Assembly (NCBI GenBank): GCA_036378175.1
Contig: DASUWY010000045.1
Location: forward strand, 1-61,868
Origin: Thermoleophilaceae bacterium
GTDB taxonomy: Bacteria > Actinomycetota > Thermoleophilia > Solirubrobacterales > Thermoleophilaceae
DNA: 61,868 nucleotides
Direction: 5' to 3'
Of the stretch, positions 40,459 to 48,998 are shown piece after piece. Position numbers and translations under genes: made by a program. Each line of letters opens with the position of its first letter. The stretch's first letter is position 1. Below the pieces are notes generated by a model that made no database searches, had not been told where the DNA came from, and saw nothing but the letters and a program-made list of their open reading frames with translations.

Positions 40459-41466
40459 ATGAAGATCTTTCTGGCGGGCGCAAGCGGAGCGATCGGCAGG
40501 CGCCTCGTCCCGATGCTCGTGTCGAGCGGCCACGAGGTGGTGGCCGGCACGACGAGCGAACGCAAGCTCGCCGCGCTGCGCGAGGCGGGCGCGGAAGCGG
40601 TCGTCCTCGATGTTCTCGATCGCGACGCTGTGATGCAGGCGTTGATGCGCGTGGAGCCCGAGGTGGTGGTCCATCAGGCCACTGCCCTCGCCGCGATGAA
40701 CGAGAACTTCCGCAACATGGACAAGGTGTTCGCGCTCACCAACCGGCTGCGCACCGTGGGCACGGACAACCTGCTCGAGGCAGCGCGCGCGTCGGGTGCG
40801 CGGCGTTTTGTGGCGCAGAGCTACTCGGGCTGGCCGAACGAGCGGAAGGGCAGGATGGTGAAGACGGAGGACGACCCGCTCGACCCCAACCCGGTGCCGC
40901 ACACCGAAAAGAGCATCGCCGCCATCCACCACCTGGAGTCCGTGGTGGCGGGCGCCACCGACATCGAGGGCGTGGTGCTGCGCTACGGCGGCTTCTACGG
41001 GCCCGGCACGTCCCTGGCGCCCGAGGGGGCGCATACCCAGGCGGTGCGAAAGAGGCGCTTCCCGATCGTGGGCGAGGGCACCGGAGTGTGGTCCTTCGTG
41101 CACATCGACGATGCCGCCGCTGCGACGCTGGTGGCGGTGGAGCGCGGTGCGCCCGGCATCTACAACATCGTCGACGACGATCCCGCTCCCGTGCGCGAGT
41201 GGCTGCCGGTGCTCGCGGATGCGGCCGGCGCGCCGCCACCGCGGCACGTGCCGGTGTGGCTCGGGCGGCTGCTCGCCGGCGAGCTCGTGGTGGCCATGAT
41301 GACCGAGACGCGAGGCTCCTCTAACGCGAAGGCTCGGCAGGAGCTGGGGTGGGCGCCCCGCTACCCGAGCTGGCGGCAGGGGTTCCGCGAGGTTCTGTCA
41401 GGGAACGAGAGCGATCTCGGGGCGCTCAGAACGCCCCGAGACCATTCGGAGTCCCAAGCCCGGTAG
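40459..41466 (+). CDS. NAD(P)-dependent epimerase/oxidoreductase, ECF41 target
   Basis: 335 residues, AGGAGGCAGCT before the ATG. Extended SDR: GASGAIG at 7-13, 'DVLDRDAV' and 'ALRYGGFYGPGT'-like substrate loop; the usual YxxxK site is weak ('HTEKS'), so the family resembles atypical SDRs. ECF41 sigma genes are known to sit beside carboxymuconolactone decarboxylases, oxidoreductases or epimerases, and this gene fits the epimerase/oxidoreductase class. Expected to be the main target of the sigma factor. Substrate unknown. Confidence 0.88.
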   Translation: MKIFLAGASGAIGRRLVPMLVSSGHEVVAGTTSERKLAALREAGAEAVVLDVLDRDAVMQALMRVEPEVVVHQATALAAMNENFRNMDKVFALTNRLRTVGTDNLLEAARASGARRFVAQSYSGWPNERKGRMVKTEDDPLDPNPVPHTEKSIAAIHHLESVVAGATDIEGVVLRYGGFYGPGTSLAPEGAHTQAVRKRRFPIVGEGTGVWSFVHIDDAAAATLVAVERGAPGIYNIVDDDPAPVREWLPVLADAAGAPPPRHVPVWLGRLLAGELVVAMMTETRGSSNAKARQELGWAPRYPSWRQGFREVLSGNESDLGALRTPRDHSESQAR

Positions 41467-42604
41467 GCCCGTCGAACCCGCTGCCGGACGTGCACAGGTA
41501 GCTACCGCCACAGGAGCCGTTGCTGCCGGCGGTCACGTCGTTCAGCGAGCCTCCGTGCGAGTAGGGGTACGAGCCGTAGAGCGTGGCGCCGGCGTTACCC
41601 GCGTCGGCGTACACGCTCGCCACGATCGGCGCGGCCACGCTCGTGCCGCCGAATACGAGCCAGCCGCTGGCGCCCTGGTACGAATAGCTGTCGTACACCG
41701 CTACTCCGGTGTTGGGGTCCGCCACGGCCGACACGTCGGCCACAGTGCGCTTCGAGCAGCCCTTGTCCGTCTGCCAGGAGGGCTTCGCCTCGTATGCCGA
41801 GCAGCCGCTTCCGGCTCCCGACCAAGCCGTCTCCGCCCAGCCGCGAGTGCTCGTGGCGCGCGTCAGGTGCGTGCCGCCCACGGCTGTCACGTACCGCGAG
41901 GCGGCCGGGAACTCCACGCCGTAGCCGGCGTCGCCCGAGCTCACGGTGATCGGCACGCCGGGGCGGTTGAAGTGGCCGTCGTAGGTCGACGCGGTCTCGG
42001 ACGAGAACTCCCCGCCGCCCCAGCTGTTGCTCACCACCGCCGCGTGCGAGGTGGCGTAGTCCTCGGCCGCGAGCAGGTTGCCGAAGCTGTTGCTCGACGC
42101 CTCCACGAGCATGATCTTGCAGCTCGAGCAGAGGGCGGACGCCATGTCGAGGTCGAGCGAGATCTCCTGCGCCCAACCACCGTTGCTCCGCGGGTAGCGC
42201 GTGGTCCCGCTCTGGCTGACCTTGCGGAAGCAGCCGTTCGCCGTGGTGCAGGCGCCAAGGCCGAATTGCGAGCGATAGGTGCCCAGGTCCGATTCCGCGC
42301 TCGGGTCGTCGTACGCGTCCACGATCGCGATCGTGGGACCGGTACCGGGGGCGCCGCTCGACGCGGGAATCGCGTAGGCGCTGCGCAGGTCTGACGGGAA
42401 GTAGCCGGCGGGCGTGACGTTGGTGACGGCGTTCCCGGCGGCGTCCGTGACGATTTCGGCGTGGCAGCGGGCGGAGCCGGAGCCCACCAGGCCGCAGACG
42501 TCGCGGTGGTGGCCGCGCGGGTAGCTCGGCCGCGCGGAGGCGGCGGACGCCAGCACGAGAAGCAGAGAGCAGGCGAGCGCGGCGGAGACAGCGGAGATCC
42601 TCAA
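41426..42604 (-). CDS. Secreted S53-family (sedolisin-like) peptidase
   Basis: 392 residues. Signal peptide to about residue 24. Catalytic elements of sedolisins: Glu and Asp in 'WAQEISLDLDMA' (near 147-153), oxyanion Asp in 'SSGDAGYG', nucleophile Ser in 'FGGTSVAAPI' (near 321). The C-terminal part has the calcium-site-like 'NDVTAGSNGSC'. The long propeptide of classic sedolisins is missing; only about 60 residues precede the catalytic core, and several cysteines may form disulfides. It overlaps the epimerase gene end by 41 bases, convergent. Confidence 0.88.
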   Translation of the reverse strand: MRISAVSAALACSLLLVLASAASARPSYPRGHHRDVCGLVGSGSARCHAEIVTDAAGNAVTNVTPAGYFPSDLRSAYAIPASSGAPGTGPTIAIVDAYDDPSAESDLGTYRSQFGLGACTTANGCFRKVSQSGTTRYPRSNGGWAQEISLDLDMASALCSSCKIMLVEASSNSFGNLLAAEDYATSHAAVVSNSWGGGEFSSETASTYDGHFNRPGVPITVSSGDAGYGVEFPAASRYVTAVGGTHLTRATSTRGWAETAWSGAGSGCSAYEAKPSWQTDKGCSKRTVADVSAVADPNTGVAVYDSYSYQGASGWLVFGGTSVAAPIVASVYADAGNAGATLYGSYPYSHGGSLNDVTAGSNGSCGGSYLCTSGSGFDGPTGLGTPNGLGAF

Positions 42605-42712
42605 GGTCGTTCCCCCTAGGCGAGATGCGCGCCCCCCTCAGGGCGCGTGGCGCGAGCCGGTAACCAGGGCGAGTGTAAGCCGACTCCGCGGCGCCCGGGG
42701 AGGCGCCGGTCA

Positions 42713-43492
42713 AACCTGGCGCAGCCGCCTTCGCCGCAGTACGCGCTCCATTTCCTCCACCGCGTCCCTCACGGCCTGCTGACGCTCCGGCGCCGGATCG
42801 GCCCTGAGCGCCTCGTTTGCCGCCTCGCCAATGGCGGCGCGGTCCGCATCGATCGGCTCCTCGATTTCGGCGAGTACGGCCTCGAGCGCGATCCTCGCCT
42901 GCAGCGCAGCCTCGCGCGGCCGCCCGGCGTCGAGGTCCGCGCGAGCGCGCAGAACCAGCTCCTCGCACGCGAGCTGCTGGTCGCGGCCGCCGATGATGGC
43001 CGCCAGGCGCTCGGCGGGGGCGAGGTCCTCGCGCTTGCGGGACGAGCGCCGCGCGCGCGGCAGCTCGTACGCGGCGGCGTAGCGGCCGTCGGCCACCCGG
43101 TCGCCGTCGCCGTAGCCCACACGCACCACGAGGGCGTGCTCGGCCGACACGTCGCGCCCCCAGGGGTCGGCGGCCGCGGCGCGGTGCGCGCGCAGGAAGC
43201 GGTTGAGCACGGCCGCCGCGCCCGCCGCCTCGGCCTCGAGCGCCTCCTTGTCGGAGCGCAGCTCGCGGAGCCAGGCAGCCGCCTCGTCCGCTGACCCGAA
43301 GGGCGCGGCACGCACCACCGTCACCCGCACGGTGGGTACCGGCTCCACCTCTCCCTCCTCGCGCCTGCGCGGCGCGCGCCCGCGGAGCATCCCCCGGGTG
43401 GGCGCGCCCTGCGTGCGCAGCACGATCACGTGCGACGCGTCGTCCGCGCCCGCCTCGCGGCTCACGTAGCGCCCGTCCGGCGGCCCCAGCAT
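42713..43492 (-). CDS. Hypothetical protein, about 260 aa
   Basis: Starts MLGPPDGRYVSREAG at 43492 and ends near 42713. First part beta-rich ('HVIVLRTQGAPTRGMLRGR', 'VPTVRVTVVRAAPFG'), second part helical and charged (EAAAWLRELRSDKEALEAEA; ALQARIALEAVLAEIEEP). No family recognised; no signal or membrane segment. The 15 codons between the upstream stop (43538) and this ATG read PTTAEFAFVQFEFGF with G/C in every third position, so the true start may be a non-standard codon further upstream. Confidence 0.7.
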
Positions 43493-43537
43493 GAAGCCGA
43501 ACTCGAACTGGACGAAGGCGAACTCGGCCGTGGTGGG

Positions 43538-46084
43538 CTAGTCGCCGGTGCCCACGACGACCGGCTTGCCGTGGTTCTTGTCCGGGATCGCGAACTTCGA
43601 CGGGCTCGTGGGCACCACCGGGTTGTCGATCTGCCGCAGCCTGTCGACGAGGTCGTTCCACTGCCCCGGCTTGAGGACCATCATCGCCTCGCGGCCGGCC
43701 TTCGCGTTGTTACCGAAGAGCGGACGGAAGCCCACGTGGATGTGGTTCCAGTGGTCCGGCAGCGCGAGCGTGTTCGCCCCGAGATCGAGCAGCGAGATGA
43801 TCTGGTGCGGCATCATCGTGCCCTGGAGCTGCATCAGGCGCCTGACGGCTATCTCCGTGATGCTGCCCGGCTGCTCATGCCCGGCCATCGGGATGTTGTT
43901 GATGGCGGCGATGTCCACGGCGTTGCCCGACGAGTGCTCGGAGACGTTGCCGGATGTGGTGTAGAAGCTGTGGCCGCACTTCAGTGCCGACACCGTCGGA
44001 TTCAGCCCGGAGTCCGCCAGGTACTCGAGCGTGGCGAGCACGCGGCGGTCGATCTGGCCGGTCTGGATGTCCTGGCGGCCGCAGGGGTAGATGTTCACGC
44101 GCGGGTCGCTCAGCACCAGGTGCTGCAGCTGGTCCTTCGGCAGCAGCATGACCTGGCCGATCGAGAAGTCGCTGCCCGTCTTCGAGTAGAGCGCGTTCTT
44201 GCCGGAGGCGCGGTAGATCGCGGTGGCCTCGAGCAGCTTCCAGCCGTCGAGGATCGGCTTCGGGTCGATCAGGGGTGCGCCCTTGCCGGTGGGGCGGATC
44301 TGGAAGAACAGGTGCGGCGCCTGGCTCGCATCCGTCTGTCCAATGCGGCCGAGGATCGTCCCGCCCACCACGTGGGAGCCGCGATGCAGGCGGCGGAGCT
44401 TCGAGTTCTTCGCGTTCAGCCCAAGCGCGTGGGAGAAGTAGTTCTGGAAGGTCGAGAACCCGGCGGCGGCGGACTGGGAGTTGAAGATCTGGTCGAGGCC
44501 GCCGGCGGTGCGCGCGTTGGGTCGGTTGGGGTGAGCGAACAGGCGCTCCTTGGTGAGGCCGCTCGGCGGCGCCTGCGTGTGGGCCGGCACGACCTTCTTC
44601 GTCTTGGTGACCTTCTTCACCGGCGTGCTCGGCGGGTTGCTGGCCGACGAGCTCGAGCTGGGCTTCTGGAGCCCCGCGGTGGCGGGCGCCGTGGGCTTGG
44701 GCAGGCTCGACGGCGAGGGCACCGCCGGGGGAGCCGGCGTGGCGGGCGTGAGGCTGACCTGCCCGGTGCCGGCGGGTGCCGGAGCGTTCGCCGCGATGGG
44801 AGTCACGGTGGTCTTGCTCGGGGTGAGCGTGTTCTTCGGCACCGGATACACGTGCGCGAGCGAGCCGAGCTGCGAGTACGTGTACTGGTTGCCGTACGCG
44901 TCCTGGAGGGTGATGAAGCGGCCGAGCGTCTTCGACACACCCATGTTCTTGATCACGCCGTCCTGCACGGCGATCACCGGCGAGCCCTTGCTCGCGAAGA
45001 TGTTGATGCCCTTCCGCTGCGCGCTCGACTGAACCAGCTGCGCGGCGTTGCGACCCACCTTGACCTTCTTGCCGGCCTTCGCGATCTGGATGTCGTCCGC
45101 GTAACGCGCGTGCGCGTAAACGGGGAAGCGGCCCTCGGTCAGCCCGCTGAGCGAGCCGATCACGTCCGGCGGCACACCCGCGATCAGGCGCGCGCGCAGC
45201 ATCACGGACTGCACGTACCAGCCGGCATGGTTGTACGCGAAGATCGCGCGGTTGATGTTCTGGTCTCCGCCGGCGGCCTTCAGGTAGCGCGCGGCGGCGA
45301 AGATCGCGTCCACCGGGTTGTACGGATCCTTGCGGCCGTCGTGGTTGCCGTCCACTCCCCAGGTCTTCCACGTGGAGGGCAGGAACTGCATCCAGCCCAC
45401 GGCGCCCGCGGAGGAGACGTTCAGGTTGCGCCCGTAGTCGGTCTCGATCTCGTTGATCGCCGCGAGGACCTCCCAACGGATCCCGTACTGGATGCCGGCG
45501 GCCTGGTAGATGGGCAGCAGGAACGGCGGGACGTGGAACTGGCTGATGACGAAGTTGGGGACCGAGGTGACCTCGAGCGGCGGCGGCAGCGCGTCGGTGA
45601 ACGTGGGGTTCGTGGGAGAGGGCGCGCCGTTCGACTGGTAGAGCGAACCGTTACCCGCGCCGTTGTTCTTGGCGCGATGGTGCTTCTTCTTCTGAGGGCT
45701 CAGGTGGACCTTGAGGGTTGGGGTCTTGCTCTTGCTCGAGCTCTGCTGCTTGCCGCCCGTCCCGCTCGGCGCCGGCGTGCCGGACGGCTGGGTGCCGGTG
45801 GGGGTGGGCGTGTTCGTGGTTCCGCCGCCTCCACCCGTGGACCCGGTCGGGCCGGTCGGTCCCGTGCCCGGGACCGTCGGCACGGTGGGGGTGGTCGTAC
45901 CCGGAAGCGTGACGGTGGGGACGCTCACCGTCGGACTGGTGACCGTCGTGCCGGGCACCGTGACGGATGGGATCGTGACGCCGGTGGCTCCGGTCTCGGA
46001 CGCGGAGGCGGGCACGCTGACGCCGGTGGCAACAGCAGCCAGCAGCGTCGCGGCAAGCACGATATAGAGGAGGCGCTTCCTCAT
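43538..46084 (-). CDS. Multidomain secreted peptidoglycan hydrolase
   Basis: 848 residues. Signal peptide to about 29, then a Thr/Pro/Val-rich linker with low complexity (about 30-150). A lytic transglycosylase (SLT/MltB-like) domain at about 185-300: 'NEIETDYGRN', 'SSAGAVGWMQFLPSTW'. An M23-like domain is split: first part about 350-420 (GSPVIAVQDGVIKNMG), then a Pro/Ser linker of nearly 200 residues, then 'SHVVGGTILGRIGQ' and 'PHLFFQIRPTGKG'. Its zinc histidines are missing (YSQL, HLFF). The C-terminal third is M15-like: 'SEHSSGNAVDI' (H-x6-D) and 'HWNHIHVGF'. Likely cleaves glycan and cross-bridges. Confidence 0.85.
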   Translation of the reverse strand: MRKRLLYIVLAATLLAAVATGVSVPASASETGATGVTIPSVTVPGTTVTSPTVSVPTVTLPGTTTPTVPTVPGTGPTGPTGSTGGGGGTTNTPTPTGTQPSGTPAPSGTGGKQQSSSKSKTPTLKVHLSPQKKKHHRAKNNGAGNGSLYQSNGAPSPTNPTFTDALPPPLEVTSVPNFVISQFHVPPFLLPIYQAAGIQYGIRWEVLAAINEIETDYGRNLNVSSAGAVGWMQFLPSTWKTWGVDGNHDGRKDPYNPVDAIFAAARYLKAAGGDQNINRAIFAYNHAGWYVQSVMLRARLIAGVPPDVIGSLSGLTEGRFPVYAHARYADDIQIAKAGKKVKVGRNAAQLVQSSAQRKGINIFASKGSPVIAVQDGVIKNMGVSKTLGRFITLQDAYGNQYTYSQLGSLAHVYPVPKNTLTPSKTTVTPIAANAPAPAGTGQVSLTPATPAPPAVPSPSSLPKPTAPATAGLQKPSSSSSASNPPSTPVKKVTKTKKVVPAHTQAPPSGLTKERLFAHPNRPNARTAGGLDQIFNSQSAAAGFSTFQNYFSHALGLNAKNSKLRRLHRGSHVVGGTILGRIGQTDASQAPHLFFQIRPTGKGAPLIDPKPILDGWKLLEATAIYRASGKNALYSKTGSDFSIGQVMLLPKDQLQHLVLSDPRVNIYPCGRQDIQTGQIDRRVLATLEYLADSGLNPTVSALKCGHSFYTTSGNVSEHSSGNAVDIAAINNIPMAGHEQPGSITEIAVRRLMQLQGTMMPHQIISLLDLGANTLALPDHWNHIHVGFRPLFGNNAKAGREAMMVLKPGQWNDLVDRLRQIDNPVVPTSPSKFAIPDKNHGKPVVVGTGD

Positions 46085-46475
46085 CCTTGCTCTTTGTCTC
46101 CTCCCAAGCCCCTTCGGAGCATCCCCGCAAGCCCCGAAGCGGAGCCGCTGATATCCGCGCGCAAGCTACCAGATGCGCCTGGCGCCGACTGAAAGCTAAC
46201 CGGTGTCATCCTGCTCTGCAACTGGGAACCGTCCCTAGCTCCTATGCGAAAAGAGACTCGAGGCATGCCGAAGGGTCCTCAGCCCCTATCGGCCAAGACG
46301 CGATGATCCTTCACTCCCTGCAAGCTCCCCCACCACGGTACCTGGACACCTTGTACCCAAATCGCAACCCTCTTATCGTCGCATAAGGCTCAACTGGAGG
46401 GTGAGAGTTGGCCCGGAATCGCTGCCGCGTGAGACCCCGGCCCGGCCGCTCTGCAACTCCGCTACTCTGCCCTGC
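46085..46475. other. 391-base intergenic region, divergent genes
   Basis: It separates the peptidoglycan hydrolase (minus) from the phasin-like gene (plus) and must contain both promoters. On the plus strand TTGTAC (46351-46356), 17 bases, TATCGT (46374-46379) is a reasonable promoter about 96 bases before the plus gene. On the minus strand the hydrolase leader is about 230-300 bases long and purine-rich with several possible hairpins, but I could not match it to the c-di-AMP (ydaO) riboswitch or another family. No convincing gene is inside. Confidence 0.4.
46351..46379 (+). promoter_or_regulatory. Candidate promoter for phasin-like gene
   Basis: TTGTAC and TATCGT are separated by 17 bases, close to the TTGACA/TATAAT form. 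The region is locally AT-richer than its surroundings. Based on pattern only. Confidence 0.3.
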
Positions 46476-46919
46476 ATGGCAGAAGAGCCCGAAGGCCTGC
46501 GCGACCGCCTTTCCCGCCAGAGCGAGGAGGCCCTTGGCAAGCTCGCCGAGGAGCTGCTTGGCAACCAGATGGTCGCGGGCGCCCTTCAACGCGCTTTCGA
46601 GGCTCGCGAGAAGGCCGCGCACGCGCAGGAGGCGGCGATGGGTGCTCTCGGCATTCCGTCCGCGGCTGACGTGGAGCGCGTCACTCGCAGGCTCCGTTCT
46701 GTGTCGCAGCGGCTCGAGGCCATCGAGGATCTGCTCGACCGCCTCGAGGAGCGCTTCGGCAACCTGGACGCCCGCATGGAGGGCGCCACCCGCAGCGAAT
46801 CGATGGAGCGCAAGCTCGACGAGATCGCCCGCGACCTCGTGGCGCTGCGCGAAGCGGTCACGCCCACCGCCGAGCCGGTGCCGCGGGCGCAGGAGCGCCT
46901 GACGGTCAGCGAGCCGTAG
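46476..46919 (+). CDS. Phasin-like coiled-coil protein
   Basis: 147 residues from ATG at 46476. Almost all helix, with a hinge 'ALGIPSAADVERVTRRL' that resembles PHA-granule-associated phasins, then long heptads (SQRLEAIEDLLDRLEERFGN split). No membrane segment. Likely a structural or granule-surface protein, but no PHA synthase is in the window. The 3' end overlaps the convergent nucleoside phosphorylase by 14 bases. In-frame codons before the ATG are not supported. Confidence 0.65.
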   Translation: MAEEPEGLRDRLSRQSEEALGKLAEELLGNQMVAGALQRAFEAREKAAHAQEAAMGALGIPSAADVERVTRRLRSVSQRLEAIEDLLDRLEERFGNLDARMEGATRSESMERKLDEIARDLVALREAVTPTAEPVPRAQERLTVSEP

Positions 46920-47622
46920 AGCCGGCCCGCTCGAGCGCCTCGAACCCCACCTCGCCGAGCCGGACGCCCAGCTCCGCGAGCTGCTCCTGCCCGATGCGCC
47001 GGCGGCCCGTGCCCACGACGTCGCTCACGCCGAGCAGGCATCCCGCGCGGACCCCCCGGACGCGCGCGAACTGAAAGAGCGTCGCCGCCTCCATCTCCAC
47101 CACATGGGCCCCCCGCTCGAGCCACTCCCGCACGGGTTCCTCGCGCGCGTCGTAGAAGAGGTCGCTCGACACGGCGGTCACGGCCCGCCCGCCGCAGGTC
47201 TCGCGCAGGGCGTCGGTGAGCTCGCGGTCGGGCTCCACCTCGTCGCTCGCGCCGAGCGCGGCGCTCGCACCGTCCGCGGCCAGCGCGCGCTCCACCGCCA
47301 CCACGTCGCCGATCTCGAGGCCGTTCTCCACCAGCGCGCCGCAGGTGCCGATCCGGATGAACGTCCGCGCGCCGAGCTCCGCCAGCTCGTGGATCACGAT
47401 CGCCGCGCTGGGCCCGCCCATGCCGGTGGCCTGCACCGTGAGCAGCTCGCCGTCACGAGCGGCGCCGGTGTACCCCCACAGCCCGCGGTGGTGGTTGAAC
47501 ATCTTCGGCTGGTCGAGCAGCGCCTGGGCGACCGCGAGCGCCCGGTGCGGGTCGCCGGGGAGCAGCACGCGCTCTGCCAGCTCCGTGGCCGGCTTGAGAT
47601 GGATCGGCCTGGTGTCAGGCAC
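46906..47622 (-). CDS. Nucleoside phosphorylase (uridine/purine type)
   Basis: 238 residues from GTG at 47622. Phosphate-binding 'LPGDPHRAL', 'ATGMGGPSAAIVIHEL', 'IRIGTCGAL' and the ribose/base site 'VEMEAATLF' are typical of the hexameric PNP/UDP phosphorylase family. It splits nucleosides with phosphate into base and ribose-1-phosphate. Base specificity (uridine versus purine) is not clear. Flanked on both sides by coiled-coil genes. Confidence 0.9.
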   Translation of the reverse strand: MPDTRPIHLKPATELAERVLLPGDPHRALAVAQALLDQPKMFNHHRGLWGYTGAARDGELLTVQATGMGGPSAAIVIHELAELGARTFIRIGTCGALVENGLEIGDVVAVERALAADGASAALGASDEVEPDRELTDALRETCGGRAVTAVSSDLFYDAREEPVREWLERGAHVVEMEAATLFQFARVRGVRAGCLLGVSDVVGTGRRRIGQEQLAELGVRLGEVGFEALERAGSTAR

Positions 47623-47653
47623 GCGGCGGACGATATGCGAGACTGCGGGCCGG

Positions 47654-48004
47654 ATGGCCAGGCGCCCCAGCCAGCAGGTGCCCGATGCGGTGCGCGATGC
47701 CGTGGAGCGGACGGTTCAGGCGACCGTGGGTTCAGCCCAGCTCACGCGCGAGCGGGCGCAGGAGGCCGTGGACGAGATCGTGCGTGGCGCCGGGGCGGGC
47801 GCCGAGTCGCTGCGCGAGCGCATCGCGGAGGCTTTCGAGGAGCGCCGGCCTGTGACGAACGACGATCTCAAGGAGATCCGCTCCGAGCTGCGGGCGATCT
47901 CGCGCCGCCTCGAAGCGATCGAGAAGCGCCTGCCCGCCAAGCGCTCGTCGTCCACGCGGTCGTCGTCCACGCGCTCGTCCCGGTCGCGCAAGCCGAAGGC
48001 CTGA
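47654..48004 (+). CDS. Phasin-like protein with basic Ser/Arg tail
   Basis: 116 residues from ATG at 47654 (MARRPSQQVPDAVRDAVERT). Helical (RERAQEAVDEIVRGAG, ESLRERIAEAFEER), with 'VTNDDLKEIRSELRAISRRL' resembling the heptad part of the protein at 46476. The tail is a basic Ser/Arg/Lys stretch (KRSSSTRSSSTRSSRSRKPK), as in DNA-binding PHA-granule proteins. Only 1 base separates it from the following epimerase gene. Confidence 0.65.
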   Translation: MARRPSQQVPDAVRDAVERTVQATVGSAQLTRERAQEAVDEIVRGAGAGAESLRERIAEAFEERRPVTNDDLKEIRSELRAISRRLEAIEKRLPAKRSSSTRSSSTRSSRSRKPKA

Positions 48005-48005
48005 C

Positions 48006-48998
48006 ATGTCCCCGCGCCGTGTCCTGATCACGGGGGTGGGGAGCTTCCTCGGCACCGAGATCGCGCGCCGGCTCGAGACCGACCCCGACATCGACTACCT
48101 CGCGGGGCTGGACGAGCGCCCGCCCCGGGCACGGCTCGAGCGCATGGACTTCATCGAGGCGGACATCCGCAATCCGGTGATCGCCAAGTTGATCCCGCAG
48201 GCGGAGGTGGACACGATCGTCCACAACAAGATCATCCGCCGGCCGGGCCCCGGCATGTCCGGGCGGGCGGCGCATGACATCAACGTGATCGGCTCTCTCC
48301 AGCTGCTGGCCGCCTGCGAGAAGGCCACGACGCTGCGGGCGATCGTGGTCCGCGGGTCGGCCGGTGTGTACGGCTCCGAGCCCGCCGCCCCTCAGTTCTT
48401 CACCGAGGAGATGGCACGGCGCTATCCGCTGCGCACGCGCTTCCAGCGTGACGTCGCCGAGATCGAGAACTACTTCGACACGTTCTCGCGCCGGCACCCG
48501 CGTGTGGTCTGCACGATGCTCCGCTACCAGCCGTCGGTCGGGCCGTCGCTCGACTCCCAGATCACTCGCTACCTCTCGCAGCCGATCGTGCCCACCTACC
48601 TCGGCTTCGACCCGCGCCTTCAGTTCGTGCACGAGGTCGACGCGATCGACGCCCTGGTGGCGGCGATCAAGAACCCCGTTCGCGGTCCGGTGAACGTGGC
48701 GGCGCCGGGCACGATCGGGCTCACGCGGATGGTGCGCATGGCCGGCAAGCCCACGTTGCCGCTGCTGTCGCCGCTGTTCCCGGGCGTGACGGACGTGGGC
48801 AGGCGGCTTGGCATGCATCCCATATCGCCCGACTTCCAGCGGCTGCTCAGGTACGGGCGCGCGATCGACATCTCGCGGTTGGTGGATGAGGTGGGGTACA
48901 CGCCGCGCTACTCCACCGTCGGGGCGGTGGAGGACTACGTGCGCACCCAACGTGGGCGGCGCCTCGTGCCGGTGCTGCGGGAGGCGCTGGCGTCATGA
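48006..48998 (+). CDS. NAD-dependent epimerase/dehydratase
   Basis: 330 residues. Extended SDR with the dinucleotide site 'LITGVGSFLG' (7-16). A Tyr-Lys catalytic pair is not obvious, which sets it among the atypical SDRs that I associate with lipid-related loci in actinobacteria. Overlaps the acyltransferase by 4 bases (ATGA); the two with the SCP2-type gene look like a lipid-metabolism set. Confidence 0.88.
   Translation: MSPRRVLITGVGSFLGTEIARRLETDPDIDYLAGLDERPPRARLERMDFIEADIRNPVIAKLIPQAEVDTIVHNKIIRRPGPGMSGRAAHDINVIGSLQLLAACEKATTLRAIVVRGSAGVYGSEPAAPQFFTEEMARRYPLRTRFQRDVAEIENYFDTFSRRHPRVVCTMLRYQPSVGPSLDSQITRYLSQPIVPTYLGFDPRLQFVHEVDAIDALVAAIKNPVRGPVNVAAPGTIGLTRMVRMAGKPTLPLLSPLFPGVTDVGRRLGMHPISPDFQRLLRYGRAIDISRLVDEVGYTPRYSTVGAVEDYVRTQRGRRLVPVLREALAS

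Noticed and set aside
43430..46192. Very long open frames opposite real genes, such as 920 codons over the peptidoglycan hydrolase and 662 codons over tilS and the cyclase (57085-59073).
   Set aside because: High GC content leaves few stop codons on the non-coding strand. The products are rich in Arg, His and Gly, have no domains, and exactly mirror well-supported genes.
46085..46475. c-di-AMP (ydaO) riboswitch in the hydrolase leader.
   Set aside because: Cell-wall hydrolases often have one, but I could not align the conserved elements here.
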